Of a DNA stretch of 64,000 nt, positions 21,507-32,416 are shown in pieces (positions within the stretch are counted from its first letter, which is position 1; the number at the start of each line of letters is the position of its first letter). A program made the position numbers and the translations under genes. Under the pieces are notes generated by a model that searched no databases, had not been told where the DNA came from, and saw only the letters and a list, made by a program, of their open reading frames with translations. Source of the stretch: Adiantum capillus-veneris (taxonomy: Eukaryota > Streptophyta > Polypodiopsida > Polypodiales > Pteridaceae); NCBI GenBank assembly GCA_014529385.2, contig CM043944.1, forward strand, positions 84,702,884-84,766,883, in the 5' to 3' direction.

Positions 21507-22700
21507 CTACCCCGTTCTATTGAACTCACCTACATAGGAAAGTAAAATGACTATCTCCTGAGACCATTTTGGTATCATTTCAACGTTAAAAAGATATGCA
21601 TCAAGGATGTCATTATCTACCCCTTCTGGAGCTTCTTCGTTTGGCAATTTGGAAAGGTTATCTGCTCGTAGATGCATCTTTCCTTTTTTAATCACAACAG
21701 TAAAATCAAACTCTAGCAATATGATAAACCATCGTACAATTCTTTCGGTATTTTAGGGTTTGTTTACGAGGTATAAGAGGGATTGATGATCGGTGAAAAA
21801 CGCAAACTTGTTTGCAAAAAGATAATGCCAAAATTTCTTAACAACATATATCATTCCAAGCCCTTGTCTCTCCATGGTTAAGTAGTTCTTTTCAACACTA
21901 TTAAGCTGCTTCCTTGCATAGCAGACAAAGAAATCCATATTTCCTTCTCTTGGTTGAGCTCGGATGCATCCAATAGCAAATGCCGAAGCATCAATATGAA
22001 CATGAAAGATCTTCTCCCAATCTGGTGCTTTCAGTAATGGAGATATGAGTGCTTTCTTCAATTTTTCAAATGATTCCTCGCACTCATTTGTCCACACAAA
22101 GGCTACTATAAGTCTGTATAGGGGTTGGGCAATGACTGCATACGTTTGTATAAACCTCTTGTAGTAACCACATTGTCCGATAAAGCATTGTACTTTCTTT
22201 GTGTTGTTTGGTCTAGGCATCTCTACAATTACTTTACCTTGTCTAAATCGATAGATACACCATTCTCCAAGACATTATGTCCTAGGATTTTGCCTTATCT
22301 AACCATAAATAGGCACCTTTCGGGTTAAGATAAATCCTATAAGTCTTGCACTTCTCGAATAATTTTATGAGGTGCTGTGTATGCTCATCTCTCAAGAGAG
22401 AGTGCATACATAAGTCATCCATTTAGATTCCAAGAATATCCTCAAGTATTCCTTAAAGGCATGTGCCATTAATCTCCAAGAGGTTGTTGGGGCATTGATC
22501 AGGCCAAAAGGCATCACCCTATATATGTATATTCCCCATTCCATGGCAAACACTGTCTTGTATTGATCTTCAGGAGCAATTGCGAGTTGGTTATATCCCA
22601 AGAACTCATCTAAGAAGAAATATGCTTGCTTACCTGCCACTCGTTCTAGGACATGGTCAATAATAGGTAAGGGAAATTATCCCTTATTGTGGCAACGTTA
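21507..22700 (-). pseudogene. Tat-like reverse transcriptase palm and RNase H
   Basis: Minus-strand frames. 22640-22392 carries QAYFFLDEFLGYNQLAIAP and RVMPFGLINAP. The YMDD box is next, but the Tyr codon is TAA (22433-22435), so it reads stop-M-D-D. 22220-21753 carries the RT C-terminus (FIGQCGYYKRFIQTYAVIA), then RNase H with its first catalytic Asp intact (HVHIDASAFAIGCI), then LGMIYVVKKFWHYLF and FFTDHQSLLYLVNKP. 21719-21507 ends RNase H (HLRADNLSKLPNEEAPEGVD). It is homologous to the plus-strand pol of E and C. Confidence 0.9.
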
Positions 22701-23110
22701 ACCTTCTTTATATTGACATACACTTCTAGTTTACCATTCTTCTTAGGCACTACCGCAATGGGAGATACCTAGCCGGTGTGTTCTATCTCGTAGATAAATT
22801 TAGCCTCCTGTAATTTATCAATCTCCTCCTTGATGCACTTTGCAAACGCATCATTGTACGTATAAGGTCTTTGCCAGCTAGGATTTGCATCGGGTTTTAA
22901 AGGGACCGTGTGTTGGCATATCATAGGATCTACTCCTTTAAGGTCTTTATATGACCAAGCAAACACATCCATGTACTCTTTGATAAGACTTATGAGCTTC
23001 TCCTCCTCTTTTGAGTTTAGATCTGCTGCTATGTAGGCAAGACATGAATCTTCTCCAGGTCCTACCAAGGCTATCTTCTTTTCATCCTCAAGCCCATTGT
23101 ATGACTCCTT
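22701..23110 (-). pseudogene. Tat-like reverse transcriptase N-terminal part
   Basis: The minus-strand frame 23068-22769 encodes SLIKEYMDVFAWSYKDLKGV, then ICQHTVPLKPDANPSWQRPY, then IKEEIDKLQEAKFIYEIEHT, the conserved entry into RT. A stop falls where the conserved Trp of (H)TxWVSPI should be (TAG for TGG). The following VSPIAVVPKKNG is still readable. It joins the palm block at lower coordinates. Confidence 0.85.
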
Positions 23111-23660
23111 GTCCTTTCTCTCTCATAGAGGTTGCATCATCGCTACCTTCCAATCTTAGATAGTGAACTTTCTGTAGTGGGATGGCACACTCATTTTTTC
23201 CTCATTTTTCTCGTCTTCTCCTTTTCCATTTTATACTTCCATTGTCCATACTTCCTTGAGAGTTTTCTTAAGCTCTTGGTACTTCTTCATTTTCTCCACC
23301 TTGGTCCATTTAGTTTCTCCAAACTCATTTTATCCTGGTTCTTTTGTTCGCTTTGGTTTTGTTTCAGATTTTGACTTTCGAGTTTGCTTTCTTAAGTCTC
23401 TTTACTCACTTTTGTTTTTTGATGTTGGGCTTTAGAGTACCTTCCGGATATCTTATCCTTGACACAATCATCAGTCTTTACAAGCATCAAAAATTGTGTT
23501 TTACCCCTTATTCTAGACATGGTGTTCTCTCTTGCTCTATCCTTAGCTCTCTTTTTCTTGTGGCGCTCTTGATGTCTAGGTTTTTGATTTGAAAAATCAT
23601 AAAATTTGACATCTGTTCTCGTTTACTCCTATTCACTCCGATTGTCAAAGCATCCATTGT
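23111..23660 (-). pseudogene. Decayed protease-RT spacer
   Basis: This lies between the recognisable protease spacer (23674-23898) and RT N-terminus. In element E the equivalent part is a charged, poorly conserved spacer. I find only weak minus-strand coding traces here, and the plus-strand open frames are shadows. Confidence 0.4.
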
Positions 23661-24640
23661 CTGCCTCATCATCTCACTCAAAATGCTCTAGGAAGTCATT
23701 AAACATCTCCTCTTCTTCTGCACTCACCTGTTGATCATCTTTGGGTTTTTTGAGGACTAATTTCTCATCGTTCTCATTTACTATATTGACCATATAGTAT
23801 GGGACCACACCATATCCATCCTTGTAACATAATTTTGTTGTGGGGCCATTCAAAATAGCACACACATCTAGGGTTGCTAGAATATGAGTCCATGCCAATG
23901 GCTCTAGAGCTTCTTCAGGAAAAAGTTAAGGAATGTATTCCTTATCTTCAATAGCTCTTTCCAAAATACACTCTTCTTGTTTCAAGCTCCCTCAATGTGA
24001 TGTGCCACCCATCCATAGCTCTTTGGGCTTACCTAACCAAGTTGGAAGCTCCGATCCTGCTAATGTAGCTGAATCAAACTCCTCCACTGGGGTTTGGTTC
24101 ACGTCTTTGTAACTAAGGTCTTTAAGGTTTATGCGCATCGTGCTTTGATGTATATGTGATCATATCCCTAGTCTTGAACCATCTTCAATTATTGCATGAA
24201 TGGTCATCCAAGTATGATGTCATAATTGTTCTACTTGTCAAAGTCAACTATAGAAAATGTATACTCATACTCAAAACCACAAGAAGTAACAATCACTTTC
24301 TCCAGAAGTCCTAGGGGTTTTTCCATGTATCTGTCGGCTAGTTGCAATTTCATCCTGGTAGCCCTTAAGACTGGTTTTCCCCATTTTTTTTTGAATTTCC
24401 TTGGTGGGAATAGCAACACCAACTCCACTATCAAGAATTGCCATGGTTGTTACACTTTGGAACTCTACTAGAAGTGTAGTATTTCCATCTTCACCATCGT
24501 AATACTCTCCAACCTTGCTTAATGGTATAGGTCTTGTGTTCAATTGGGTTTTTCCAATTCTTGGATCCCTTCTTGAATCTGTGATGTTGGATATTTTACC
24601 CCAAAATTCTCCAAGCATTTTCAGTCGCCCACATGTTTAG
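23661..24640 (-). pseudogene. Tat-like aspartic protease (PR1) and spacer
   Basis: On the minus strand 24618-24271 carries VGEYYDGEDGNTTLLVEF and AILDSGVGVAIPTK, with the retropepsin DSG intact. A frame change leads to MKLQLADRYMEKPLGLLEKV and VTSCGFEYEYTFSIVDFDK (24434-24231). 23898-23674 matches the E spacer: HILATLDVCAILNGPTTKLC against QILTTLDVCVNEVTLTKFC. Upstream is the gag-NC region; downstream the RT. Confidence 0.85.
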
Positions 24641-25825
24641 TCTTATTTGGAGAAGCTATGCTAGCATAATAGTGCAAGTCACAGGTGTAGACAATATGTC
24701 TATCAATTGTTTAGAGTCCATAGCCTTTCTTGATGAGAGTCTTTGTGATGGCATCGCCTTCACATCTGATTTTGCTTCATACTCTCCCATGTAAGAGGGT
24801 AAGGTTCTCAAAGATTAAGGTTGAATCTCTACAGATTGTATAGATCCTCTATCCCCCTAGTATATGAGCAAATATCCAGATCTGCTTGAGATCCTGCCTT
24901 GAACTCCTCAATAGGTGGAAGAAAGACATCCCTCCCCTTACTGGTTTGGTTAACTCTGTGGCTCAACCTGTTTGCCTCACTTGCTTCTCGTATTTGTCTC
25001 CAAAGCTCGTCTAAGCCATCATCATCTCTGTAGGCCTCTAGTATCATAGGATGGAAGACCTCAGATGCCTGATATGAGGTATTCATCACTATCCTTGGCT
25101 TTTCTAATTCAGTTGTGGGATTCTTGATTGTCCTTCAGCTTCATGCCTTGGTGGGATTATCAGTACTGAAGCTGGAACTTCTATACAACTCTTTGGCTTG
25201 CTTGCCGGTGGCTCTATCAAAGCTTGGGCGATTTGGATCATTTTCTGACACATCTCCAACCTTTTCTTTTCCAACTTAGCGTACGAATACGTCATCCATT
25301 TGTGTTCCTACTATTGGTTATTTTGAAGTAGTGTTTTGTAGGCTTTTATAAGTGCATCTAGAGGTTCATTCATCTTTTCAGCTAGCATAGATCCCCCCGA
25401 ACTTGCACTTTTTGGTTTCTTTTTCACATTAGGTTCTCTGGCCTCTGGAATTTTCAACTCAAGATTAGTTTGATTCTCAAATCTTTATAACCTATCCCTA
25501 ATTTTTTTAAACTCCTTGACTAGGGCTGTCTGCTCACGTTCCTTTCAAGATTTCATGCGTGCTTTCCTAGCCTTCCATGTGTTTTGTTGACTTTTCCCGC
25601 TCAACGCTAGGCGCATTTGTTTTGGGTCCCTCAATCATTGGTTCTTCCCTTGCTCTTTGAGCTTGCACCCTTGTGAAAACCTGTATAGGTATCAACGTTT
25701 CATTTTCAAAACCACTACTTGATGGGATCGCCCCCAACACGTTCAATGCCACTTTTGCTTCTTTGTTTGGGTGCTTTGGGCAATTGGAATCAAATGAGTG
25801 ACTCCACACTCAAGGCAATATGCAT
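24641..25825 (-). pseudogene. Tat-like Gag-Pol linker region
   Basis: Minus-strand frames correspond segment by segment to E at 41540-42450. 25809-25567 has PKHPNKEAKVALNVLGAIPS with a following SSSG and TRVQAQ (E: IPIKVVTRAQAN). 25295-25104 has MTYSYAKLEKKRLEMCQKM (E: LTYPHPGYEKERLKMCKEL). 25089-24829 carries the linker that in E precedes the protease. No enzymatic domain is recognised; it is a charged linker in the polyprotein. Confidence 0.7.
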
Positions 25826-26525
25826 TTACCCTAATGATTTCATCATGAGGACAGTCCTCATGATTTCATCATGAGGACAATTTCTTAGCCAGTGGTCTCC
25901 ACCACACTTGTAGCATGGTCCTTTGGGTTGTTGAGGTGCTCCTTGAGAAACCTTATGTTGGTAAGCAGACCTTGATCCTGCAACTCCTCTATTTGCTATG
26001 AACAACAATGTGCGTTCGTCCAAGCTGTATCTACCTTCTCCTGCAACATGTGCATCAGCTGGTGATCCAACATTCCCACTCATGCTCCAAAGTTCTGTTG
26101 CTTTTGACTCTTCAAGTGGATAATATGCTGGTTTAGCCACATATCCACTTAGCTCTTTGTAATACACAGACATATGCACTTAGGCTTGTTCCTTTGATTT
26201 CTCTATAGTGGGTGCATGCCTAATGCCCACTGGTCTCGCTCCTGCCAGAGGTGGCTGCTGCCCCAAAACTGGTTGTGGTCGTTCAACCCCTAGTGATCCT
26301 GGCAAATTCCCTACTATGTATACCTAGGCATTGGTGGTACTTGAGTAGTTACTACTTGGGTTGTCGCTCTTTCACATACCCCTTGTCGTAGTAGCTCTCT
26401 TCAATCACATGATTCATCCATTTTTCTCAATGGCACACCACTTAAGTAGCTTAGCCTGTGGCTTATCCTTTTGAGCACTTTCTCAATGAGTCTCTCTTGA
26501 TTTCATCAACATGCTAGCCTTGCCA
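25826..26525 (-). pseudogene. gag: Tat-like Gag C-terminus with CCHC knuckle
   Basis: The minus-strand frame 26179-25826 contains YSLDERTLLFIANRGVAG and the intact knuckle CYKCGGDHWLRNC. Upstream on that strand (to about 26525) is LLKWCAIEKNG followed by stops, matching ILKWCATKQKW in element E. A 25 bp direct duplication (CATGATTTCATCATGAGGAC, near 25830-25880) sits just after the knuckle. At about 26525 minus-strand homology ends and an unrelated plus-strand block begins. Confidence 0.8.
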
Positions 26526-26539
26526 GAGGGACATAGTTC

Positions 26540-27245
26540 CATGGACTCCCTCATGGCGACAACTCTACAAAACCATAGATGAGGAGAAATATTTCTACAA
26601 TAGTGTTCCCGAGAGTAGCTTCGCTCCCCACAAATGTCTCATGTGCTCGAAACGTACTGATCTTGGGACAATTTATGTTACCAACAAGAACCTTTGTGAG
26701 CAAGATGATGTGACACCTACTAAGAGCTTCATTCTTCTCAATTCTCATTATTGTTTCTTAGAATCATAATCTGAAGTTGTTTCCTTGCAGTCCGCCGCCT
26801 TGGAGATGGATCAGTTTGCCCAACGGAAAGGTAGATCTCACAGGGAGGGTGACTCAAAGGACGTCACCATGTGGCATTATCTCCCCAACTTCAATGAAGA
26901 GATGATCTGGGTCATCCACAACGAGTATATGGAATATGCTTCAGCGATGTAGAGTGCTAAGCTCTATTTTGGCCGAGTTTCCTATAGTCCTAAATGCCCA
27001 CAAATGTACTCTTGTGAATAGAGAGGCATCAATCCATAATTTTGGTGAGAAAGGGATTGGAAGTCTTTTAGGATATTGCAGCCTTTGCCTCGGGCAAGGA
27101 ATAACAAGCAAGGAAGATATTGTATCACACATTGGTGTAAAACCAGTTTTAAGGAGCCTAGGTCAAAACGCTTTCAATGAGCTTGTAAAAAGGCTATCTT
27201 AGCCATGTATTGCATGTCTTGATGTATCTTTGAAATTAATAAAAT
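26540..27245 (+). pseudogene. Gene-like fragment of unknown origin
   Basis: Three plus-strand open runs are collinear and have plausible gene signals. About 26540-26757 reads QLYKTIDEEKYFYNSVPESS and HKCLMCSKRTDLGTIYV. A pyrimidine-rich acceptor-like TTGTTTCCTTGCAG ends at 26790 and is followed by SAALEMDQFAQRKGRSHREG to EYASAM. A last run reads GSLLGYCSLCLGQGITSKED to NELVKRLS-stop (27198-27200), followed by AATAAA near 27236. I do not recognise the protein. It could be a captured host gene fragment or an unknown transposon gene; it is not intact. Confidence 0.3.
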
Positions 27246-27406
27246 TATCAACTTGAGTGAAGTTTTGTCTTGATCCATGTGCATCACGTGCAATTTACGT
27301 ACTAACATAATGTTTTCTTCCCCTCCCAAGCCCCATGGGCCGTATGAACCCCATCCCCGATCAAACTGCCAAAAGTCGCTCTGTGGCCACAGGACCACGG
27401 AACGGC
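27246..27406. other. Junction sequence with short inverted repeat
   Basis: A purine-rich minus-strand run (GGGAGGGGAAGAAAACA, near 27308-27324) and a small inverted repeat (GGCCGTATGAACCCC near 27347 against GGGGTTCATATGGCC near 27434) mark the breakpoint where the minus-strand copia element ends. No gene. Confidence 0.4.
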
Positions 27407-28948
27407 TTAGTTTTTTGCCAAGTGCATGTCGACGGGGTTCATATGGCCTGTGGAGCTCGAGAGGGGCACCACATGAGTTGTATTTGCTACGTCAACATAA
27501 GACAAGATAGGTAAGTAGCCAAAACGAGTCAGAGTTCTCATTCCTTTTTGGCTAATATGACCTAGCCAGCAATGCCACAACTTAGTAGACGGCACCTCGG
27601 CTATAGATATGTAATCATGACCAACATCTGACACATGCATGGAATACAAGGTACCATGCTTCTGACCTCTGAGTACAACAAGATTACCTTTGTGTACTAT
27701 CCACGAACCATTGCCAAATGTGGTGTTGTAGCCCAAATCATCAAGCTGACCAACAGAAATCAAGCTTTTAGTCAACTTGGACACATGTCTGACATTACTT
27801 AAAGTAAATTGCATGCCATTCCTTAGATGCAATTTGACATTTTTGACACCCTCAATGTCTAGTTCATAAGCATCACCAAGTCTCACTTTGCCACAAGAGT
27901 GAGAATAAGTAGAGAACCACTCTCTATGTAGTGTCACATGGAAACTCGCACCAGAATCTACTATCCAATTCTGTGCATACTGCGCATCTTCTGTAACAAG
28001 AGCCTCGACAGGTAGATCTGCTATAAAGACCAATATGTTAGAGGTAAGTGGCATAACAACCGCTGGAAGAGTCTCTACAATAGGAGCATTTGAGGACTCT
28101 AGAACATTGATCTCCTCTAACTTTGCTTTTCCCTTGTTTGAATCATCAGACTTAGAAGTTTCAACGGATTGTTTATCCTTCTTGATTTGCTGCCATTTCC
28201 TGCAATCCTTCTTCACATGCCCTTTTTTATGGCAGTGATAGCACTCGACATTACACATAGAACCCCGAGACTTACTGCATGAGCCTCCACGTTCCTTGCT
28301 TTTGGCACGACTTTGAGTGCGACCCCTCTGTCTATCACTAGCAACATACGCATCACCATCCTTCTTGCCTTCGAGAGATTTCCTACGAACCTCCTCGATA
28401 AACAGACTCCCAAGGACATCATTGTACACTAGACCGGTACCAAGTGCTGAGTTGCTAATCGCAGTATAGAATGTAATCCAAGATGAGGGTAAACTGCATA
28501 GCAAGAAGATACATTTGATTTCCTCATCGAAGACCAAACCTTGACTGGTCAACTGAGTGAAAATGATATTGAACTCATTAATGTGAGTAGAAGTAGTGCC
28601 CTGTTCCTTCATACCAAGATCAAACAACTTCTTCATCAAGAAAACCTTATTAGTGGCACTTTTGTTCTCATGACTGGAATACAACTTATCCCATACATCT
28701 CTAGCAGTCCTTTCTCCAACTATAGTAAAGTACAAAGATTTGGCCAAATGCAAACGGAGGGTAGATTTGGCCTTAGCATCAAGTTTCTCCCACTCAACAT
28801 TTGTATACTCGCCCTCTGGGCGCTCCATGATAGGATCTAGCTGGCCTTTTTGTATAAGAACATCTTGAATCTACTCTTTTCAGATAGCAAAATTCATCCC
28901 ATCAAATTTCCGGATATTGTAAATATCCTTTTCACCACTAGATGACAT
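27407..28948 (-). pseudogene. Ty1/copia Gag, protease and pre-integrase region
   Basis: A minus-strand frame of 473 residues is open from 28828 and extends back to a likely start at 28948 (MSSSGEKDIYNIRKFDG). It has the Gag signature (LYFTIVGERTARDVWDKLYS, then LTSQGLVFDEE), an intact knuckle (CYHCHKKGHVKKDC), an intact protease site (WIVDSGASFHVT), and the GAG-pre-integrase end (LWHCWLGHISQKGM). Two stops interrupt the first 30 codons: TGA (28880-28882) where a Trp is usual and TAG (28871-28873) where Gln fits. The rest of integrase, RT and RNase H are missing, cut at about 27407-27480. Confidence 0.9.
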
Positions 28949-30060
28949 GGCTGCAAGCTAAAGATAATATGGCGATAAACACTGGTAATTCTGGAGAAAA
29001 TTCGGCAGAGTTTTCCTAGAAAACTGATAGAATCTCAATCCAAAACTGTCACAAGAGATCAGTAATGCATAAAAAGTAATGCTCTCAGAGCATAAGACAG
29101 ACGCATCAACCATTAACTATGCATAAAAAGTCAAAAGCTGACCAAGACTACCAACACGGTGTCAAATGCACCTAGCCCTCTCTATACATGTCATATGGCG
29201 AGGTCACGAAAAAGGGTACTCCAGCAACCTGTATCACCAAAAGGATCTCAACATTCGAGAATCCCCCAGCTCAACAAAACCTCACGCTATCGAACCTCAC
29301 AAAAGGTTATGTAGACAAGAAACCAGCCCAGTCTCAGAAAGGCCGAACCGAGTCTCAGAAACGGTCGGGACTACCAAAAACAAGCCAAATCGGCTCCACA
29401 AAAGGTACATATGGCAGTTTTCGCAACTCAACATACATCCACTGTCAACAACAATGCAAGGTGCAGTATACACGCTCAAACAGGCACCAAACAAAATGTC
29501 CAAGCAGTAAACAAATCCCTCCGAGGAGTAAAACCGCTCTCAAAAGAGCTCAAGCACTATCAAAAGTGCCAAAATAATGCATATCCGCATCAAATACTCC
29601 CACTGAAATTTGTGTTGATGCTAAACCTGTAAGAAACCTAGATGTCTTGTATGTATGCAAGAACCTGTGAGGAGACGGATGCCTGAAAAACCCGAGACAA
29701 TGTCGATGCCAAAAAGTGCTCCTAATCAGCCCATAAACACCATCTCAATAGCACATAATAGCCATAAAATGGCTTTATACCATCCCAAAATAGTCTCTGA
29801 ACAACCTACACGTGTGTCCTGTACCTGTACCTATAGCTGTAGCAAAAGTGGTGCTGAAAAAATACAACTCCTGAAGCATAGCTTGGATGAAGCTTTCGAC
29901 TGCATGAACAACTTCGAAAGGGGGGAAAACCTCAGGACACCCTCAGGACACGTGATGGAAACGCTCTCGGAATGCTGAATTGCCGATGCCAAAATCGGAA
30001 ACCTGTTTGCACTTTTGAAAGTGCACGCGCACGGACGCGAAAACGGCAAACACAAACCCT
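28949..30060 (-). other. Copia untranslated leader
   Basis: About 1.1 kb lies between the PBS and the Gag start on the minus strand. It holds no supported gene; plus-strand open frames here are unsupported. It is long for a plant copia leader. Confidence 0.6.
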
Positions 30061-30072
30061 GCTCTGATACCA
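30061..30072 (-). other. Primer-binding site, tRNA-iMet type
   Basis: The plus strand reads GCTCTGATACCA, the exact complement of TGGTATCAGAGC, two bases from the LTR end. Confidence 0.95.
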
Positions 30073-30074
30073 GT

Positions 30075-30277
30075 TGAAGGTGCCACGAGAAGCGTGTGCG
30101 AGTGCAAGTGCGAGAGCAGAGAGAGAGAGAGAGACCTGCTTTGGGTGGAGCGCACAACAACATTATCCTGTGCAGCTCTTTATTCTGTTGTATTAAAGAA
30201 TAAGTGTCTACATGGTTAAGTTAGTAGATGGGTTAGCAGTAAGTGGGATGTCCGGCCAGTTGGCCTGAATCCCAACA
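30075..30277 (-). mobile_element. 5' LTR of the minus-strand copia element
   Basis: On the minus strand a 203 bp LTR starts TGTTGGGATTCAGGCC at 30277 and ends GTGGCACCTTCA at 30075, then the PBS. It contains a GA tract near 30120-30134. The start is similar to the copia LTR ending at 61561 (TGTTGGGATGTAGGCC), suggesting related families. Confidence 0.85.
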
Positions 30278-30449
30278 TAGGCATCTTTGCATGGCAATAG
30301 AAAATGCATGGAAATATAGTATTTCAACCGCCCTTAGTGCCCAACATGCATTTTAGGGTCTTCTAGTCACCACCAAGGTGCCACTCTATTTCAAAGTCTC
30401 CAATTTCAAGGACTTTGAAGAGTTCCCCATTGCATTGTTGATCTATTGC

Positions 30450-31980
30450 CTCTTGAATACCTGAACGATTGAAATACTACCTCAAACTATCATGGTCCTC
30501 GTGTGGGAGTGCCCATGCCGCTTGCCACCATATGTTCTTCTTTGACTTCACCCCATAAAAATATTGCCTTTGTCGCCTCCTGCCAAGCGACTCGGCCGCC
30601 TCTTCACATTCTAACCCATTTCCCACAGTGCCTTCTCATTAGTGTGAGGCTTGTGCGCTCCACCCTCTCGCTTTTGACAACCTGACATTCATCTAATTTT
30701 AACACAAATATATCTTTTCCACTTGTCTCCTCTATTGTGATATCGTAATATTGGATGATAGCTCGTTGTAGGGCTTGTACTTCAATGTAAACATTGTTGA
30801 ACCTGTTGTAAACAAAACTGTTTGAGGACATTGGCATTTTACCATCCACCCACTTGTACCCGCCTAACAAGGTGGAAATGTCATTGTTTGCGGTTTTTCT
30901 TGCCATAGACATACTGTATGGGGTTGGTAACATTGATCAAGCCATTCCCTTGTTACGTAGACGCCCTGTTATGCAGGTATACAATGCTTTGTACCCCTTA
31001 TGACTGATCACACGACTGAGTCGCACACTATAAGTATGTCCCTAGGGGGAATATTATTGTGAAACTCCTTCAATAGCAATTTCTAAAGTGATTGTTGCAA
31101 TGTAGCATGTGCAGGATCAGAGATCATATTCAAAATGTCTTTCTCATTAACCACGTGTTGAAGTATGGACACCTTGATCGACTTCTTGGTATTGTTGCAA
31201 CCTAGAATTGCTTCCGCACATTCTCTACACAAAGCAAATAGAAAAGGAGTCAATCACTAAATTCTACTAACAAATTACACTCTTACAACCTGCAACTACC
31301 TTGTTTGGTGCACACATCTCTTATGAGCGCCTCCAAGTTTAACAAGGAGCCCCATAGCCTTGCACTTTTGTTGTCTCTTTTTGAATCCCATAGGAAGGTG
31401 AGTAAAGTGGTCGATTTGTCGTCTAAGATTTTGAGTGGAATGCTGATGATGCATGTAATTTTCTGCAACCCAATCTATGCTTTCTTTAACATTTTCTAGC
31501 TTCACCTTTTTCTCGACAAGTTGCTTCCTTAATTCCGCTATTTGCACCATGAATTACTTCTTTGCAGTCAAGGCTAATGCCCGAAGTTGTTCCTTTTCAA
31601 CTAAGCTTGCAACTTGCAACATCTCTAGTTTTGTTTGAATCTGATTACATGTTGAGAGCTCTTGCAAGGACAAAGTGTATAGCCTCTGTCAATAGCCTAA
31701 CAATCCGTGGTAGTCGTCACCCAAAAAGCGTAAGAATTACGTGATGTTGCGAAATGGTGGAGATGCACCTGTATGAGGATCAAGGGGGTAAATTGCTCCA
31801 TCCATCCAAAGGTCAATGGATTTCCTCCCTTGAAATCATAGCATGTCCATTGGAATAGACCCACTGTCTCGATTGCTTCACAAAGTTGAATACTCCACCT
31901 CCAAATTGACATGTAATATGAACTTCAAAGGCTTGTTGGTGATGTCTCACATAGCCATTATAGCTGGAGATGGAGATGGA
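30450..31980 (-). pseudogene. Unknown decayed gene, possibly transposon-derived
   Basis: On the minus strand, from 31980 to 30450, coherent protein fragments appear in changing frames. First DGAIYPLDPHTGASPPFRNI followed by FLRFLGDDYHGLLG (about 31820-31690). Then a coiled-coil-like part, MVQIAELRKQLVEKKVKLEN (31550-31283). Then CRECAEAILGCNNTKKSIKV (about 31230) and HNNIPPRDILIVCDSV. Finally STLLGGYKWVDGKMPMSSNS to KDIFVLKLDECQVVKSERVE (30933-30604). I do not recognise a named domain. The continuity over 1.5 kb and the conserved-looking style argue for a real ancestral gene; I suspect a transposon family of seed-free plants. Confidence 0.5.
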
Positions 31981-32075
31981 GGTGCAGGTGCAACTCGAGA
32001 TGGAGGTGGAGATAGAGGTGGAGCTGAAGATGGAGGTGGAGGCAGAGATGCCAATGGAGATGGAGATGGAGATTG
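31968..32075 (+). repeat. Degenerate GGAGAT/GGAGGT hexamer minisatellite
   Basis: About 18 degenerate units of GGAGAT, GGAGGT and GCAGGT type. It lies at the 5' side of the unknown minus-strand gene and next to a long GA tract. Confidence 0.85.
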
Positions 32076-32106
32076 CAAGGATGTGTAGTTCTGCAACAAT
32101 GCACAG

Positions 32107-32108
<2 letters not shown>

Positions 32109-32189
<81 letters not shown>
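32109..32189. repeat. (GA)n microsatellite, about 40 units
   Basis: An uninterrupted 81 bp GA tract, the longest in the window. Frames across it are repeat translations. Confidence 0.95.
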
Positions 32190-32191
<2 letters not shown>

Positions 32192-32416
32192 ATGGTGAGC
32201 TATTACAAGAGAGAGAGAGAGGGTGGAGAGAGTGAGGGAGGTAGAGAAGATTCAGATCTACAAGCTATGGATTCTAGAGAGGGAAAAAGAAGCTTAAACC
32301 CAAGCATAATCGAAACTCGTTTTAGAGAGAGGGTGTAGAGACAGAAAGGCGTTTACAACACCTCCAAAAGGGGGGAGGGAAAAATGAGAAAAAAATTCAA
32401 ATTCAAAAGTGGGGGA

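Noticed and set aside
29166-29577. Plus-strand open frames in the copia leader
   Set aside because: They lie antisense in the untranslated leader of the minus-strand copia element and contain no domain.
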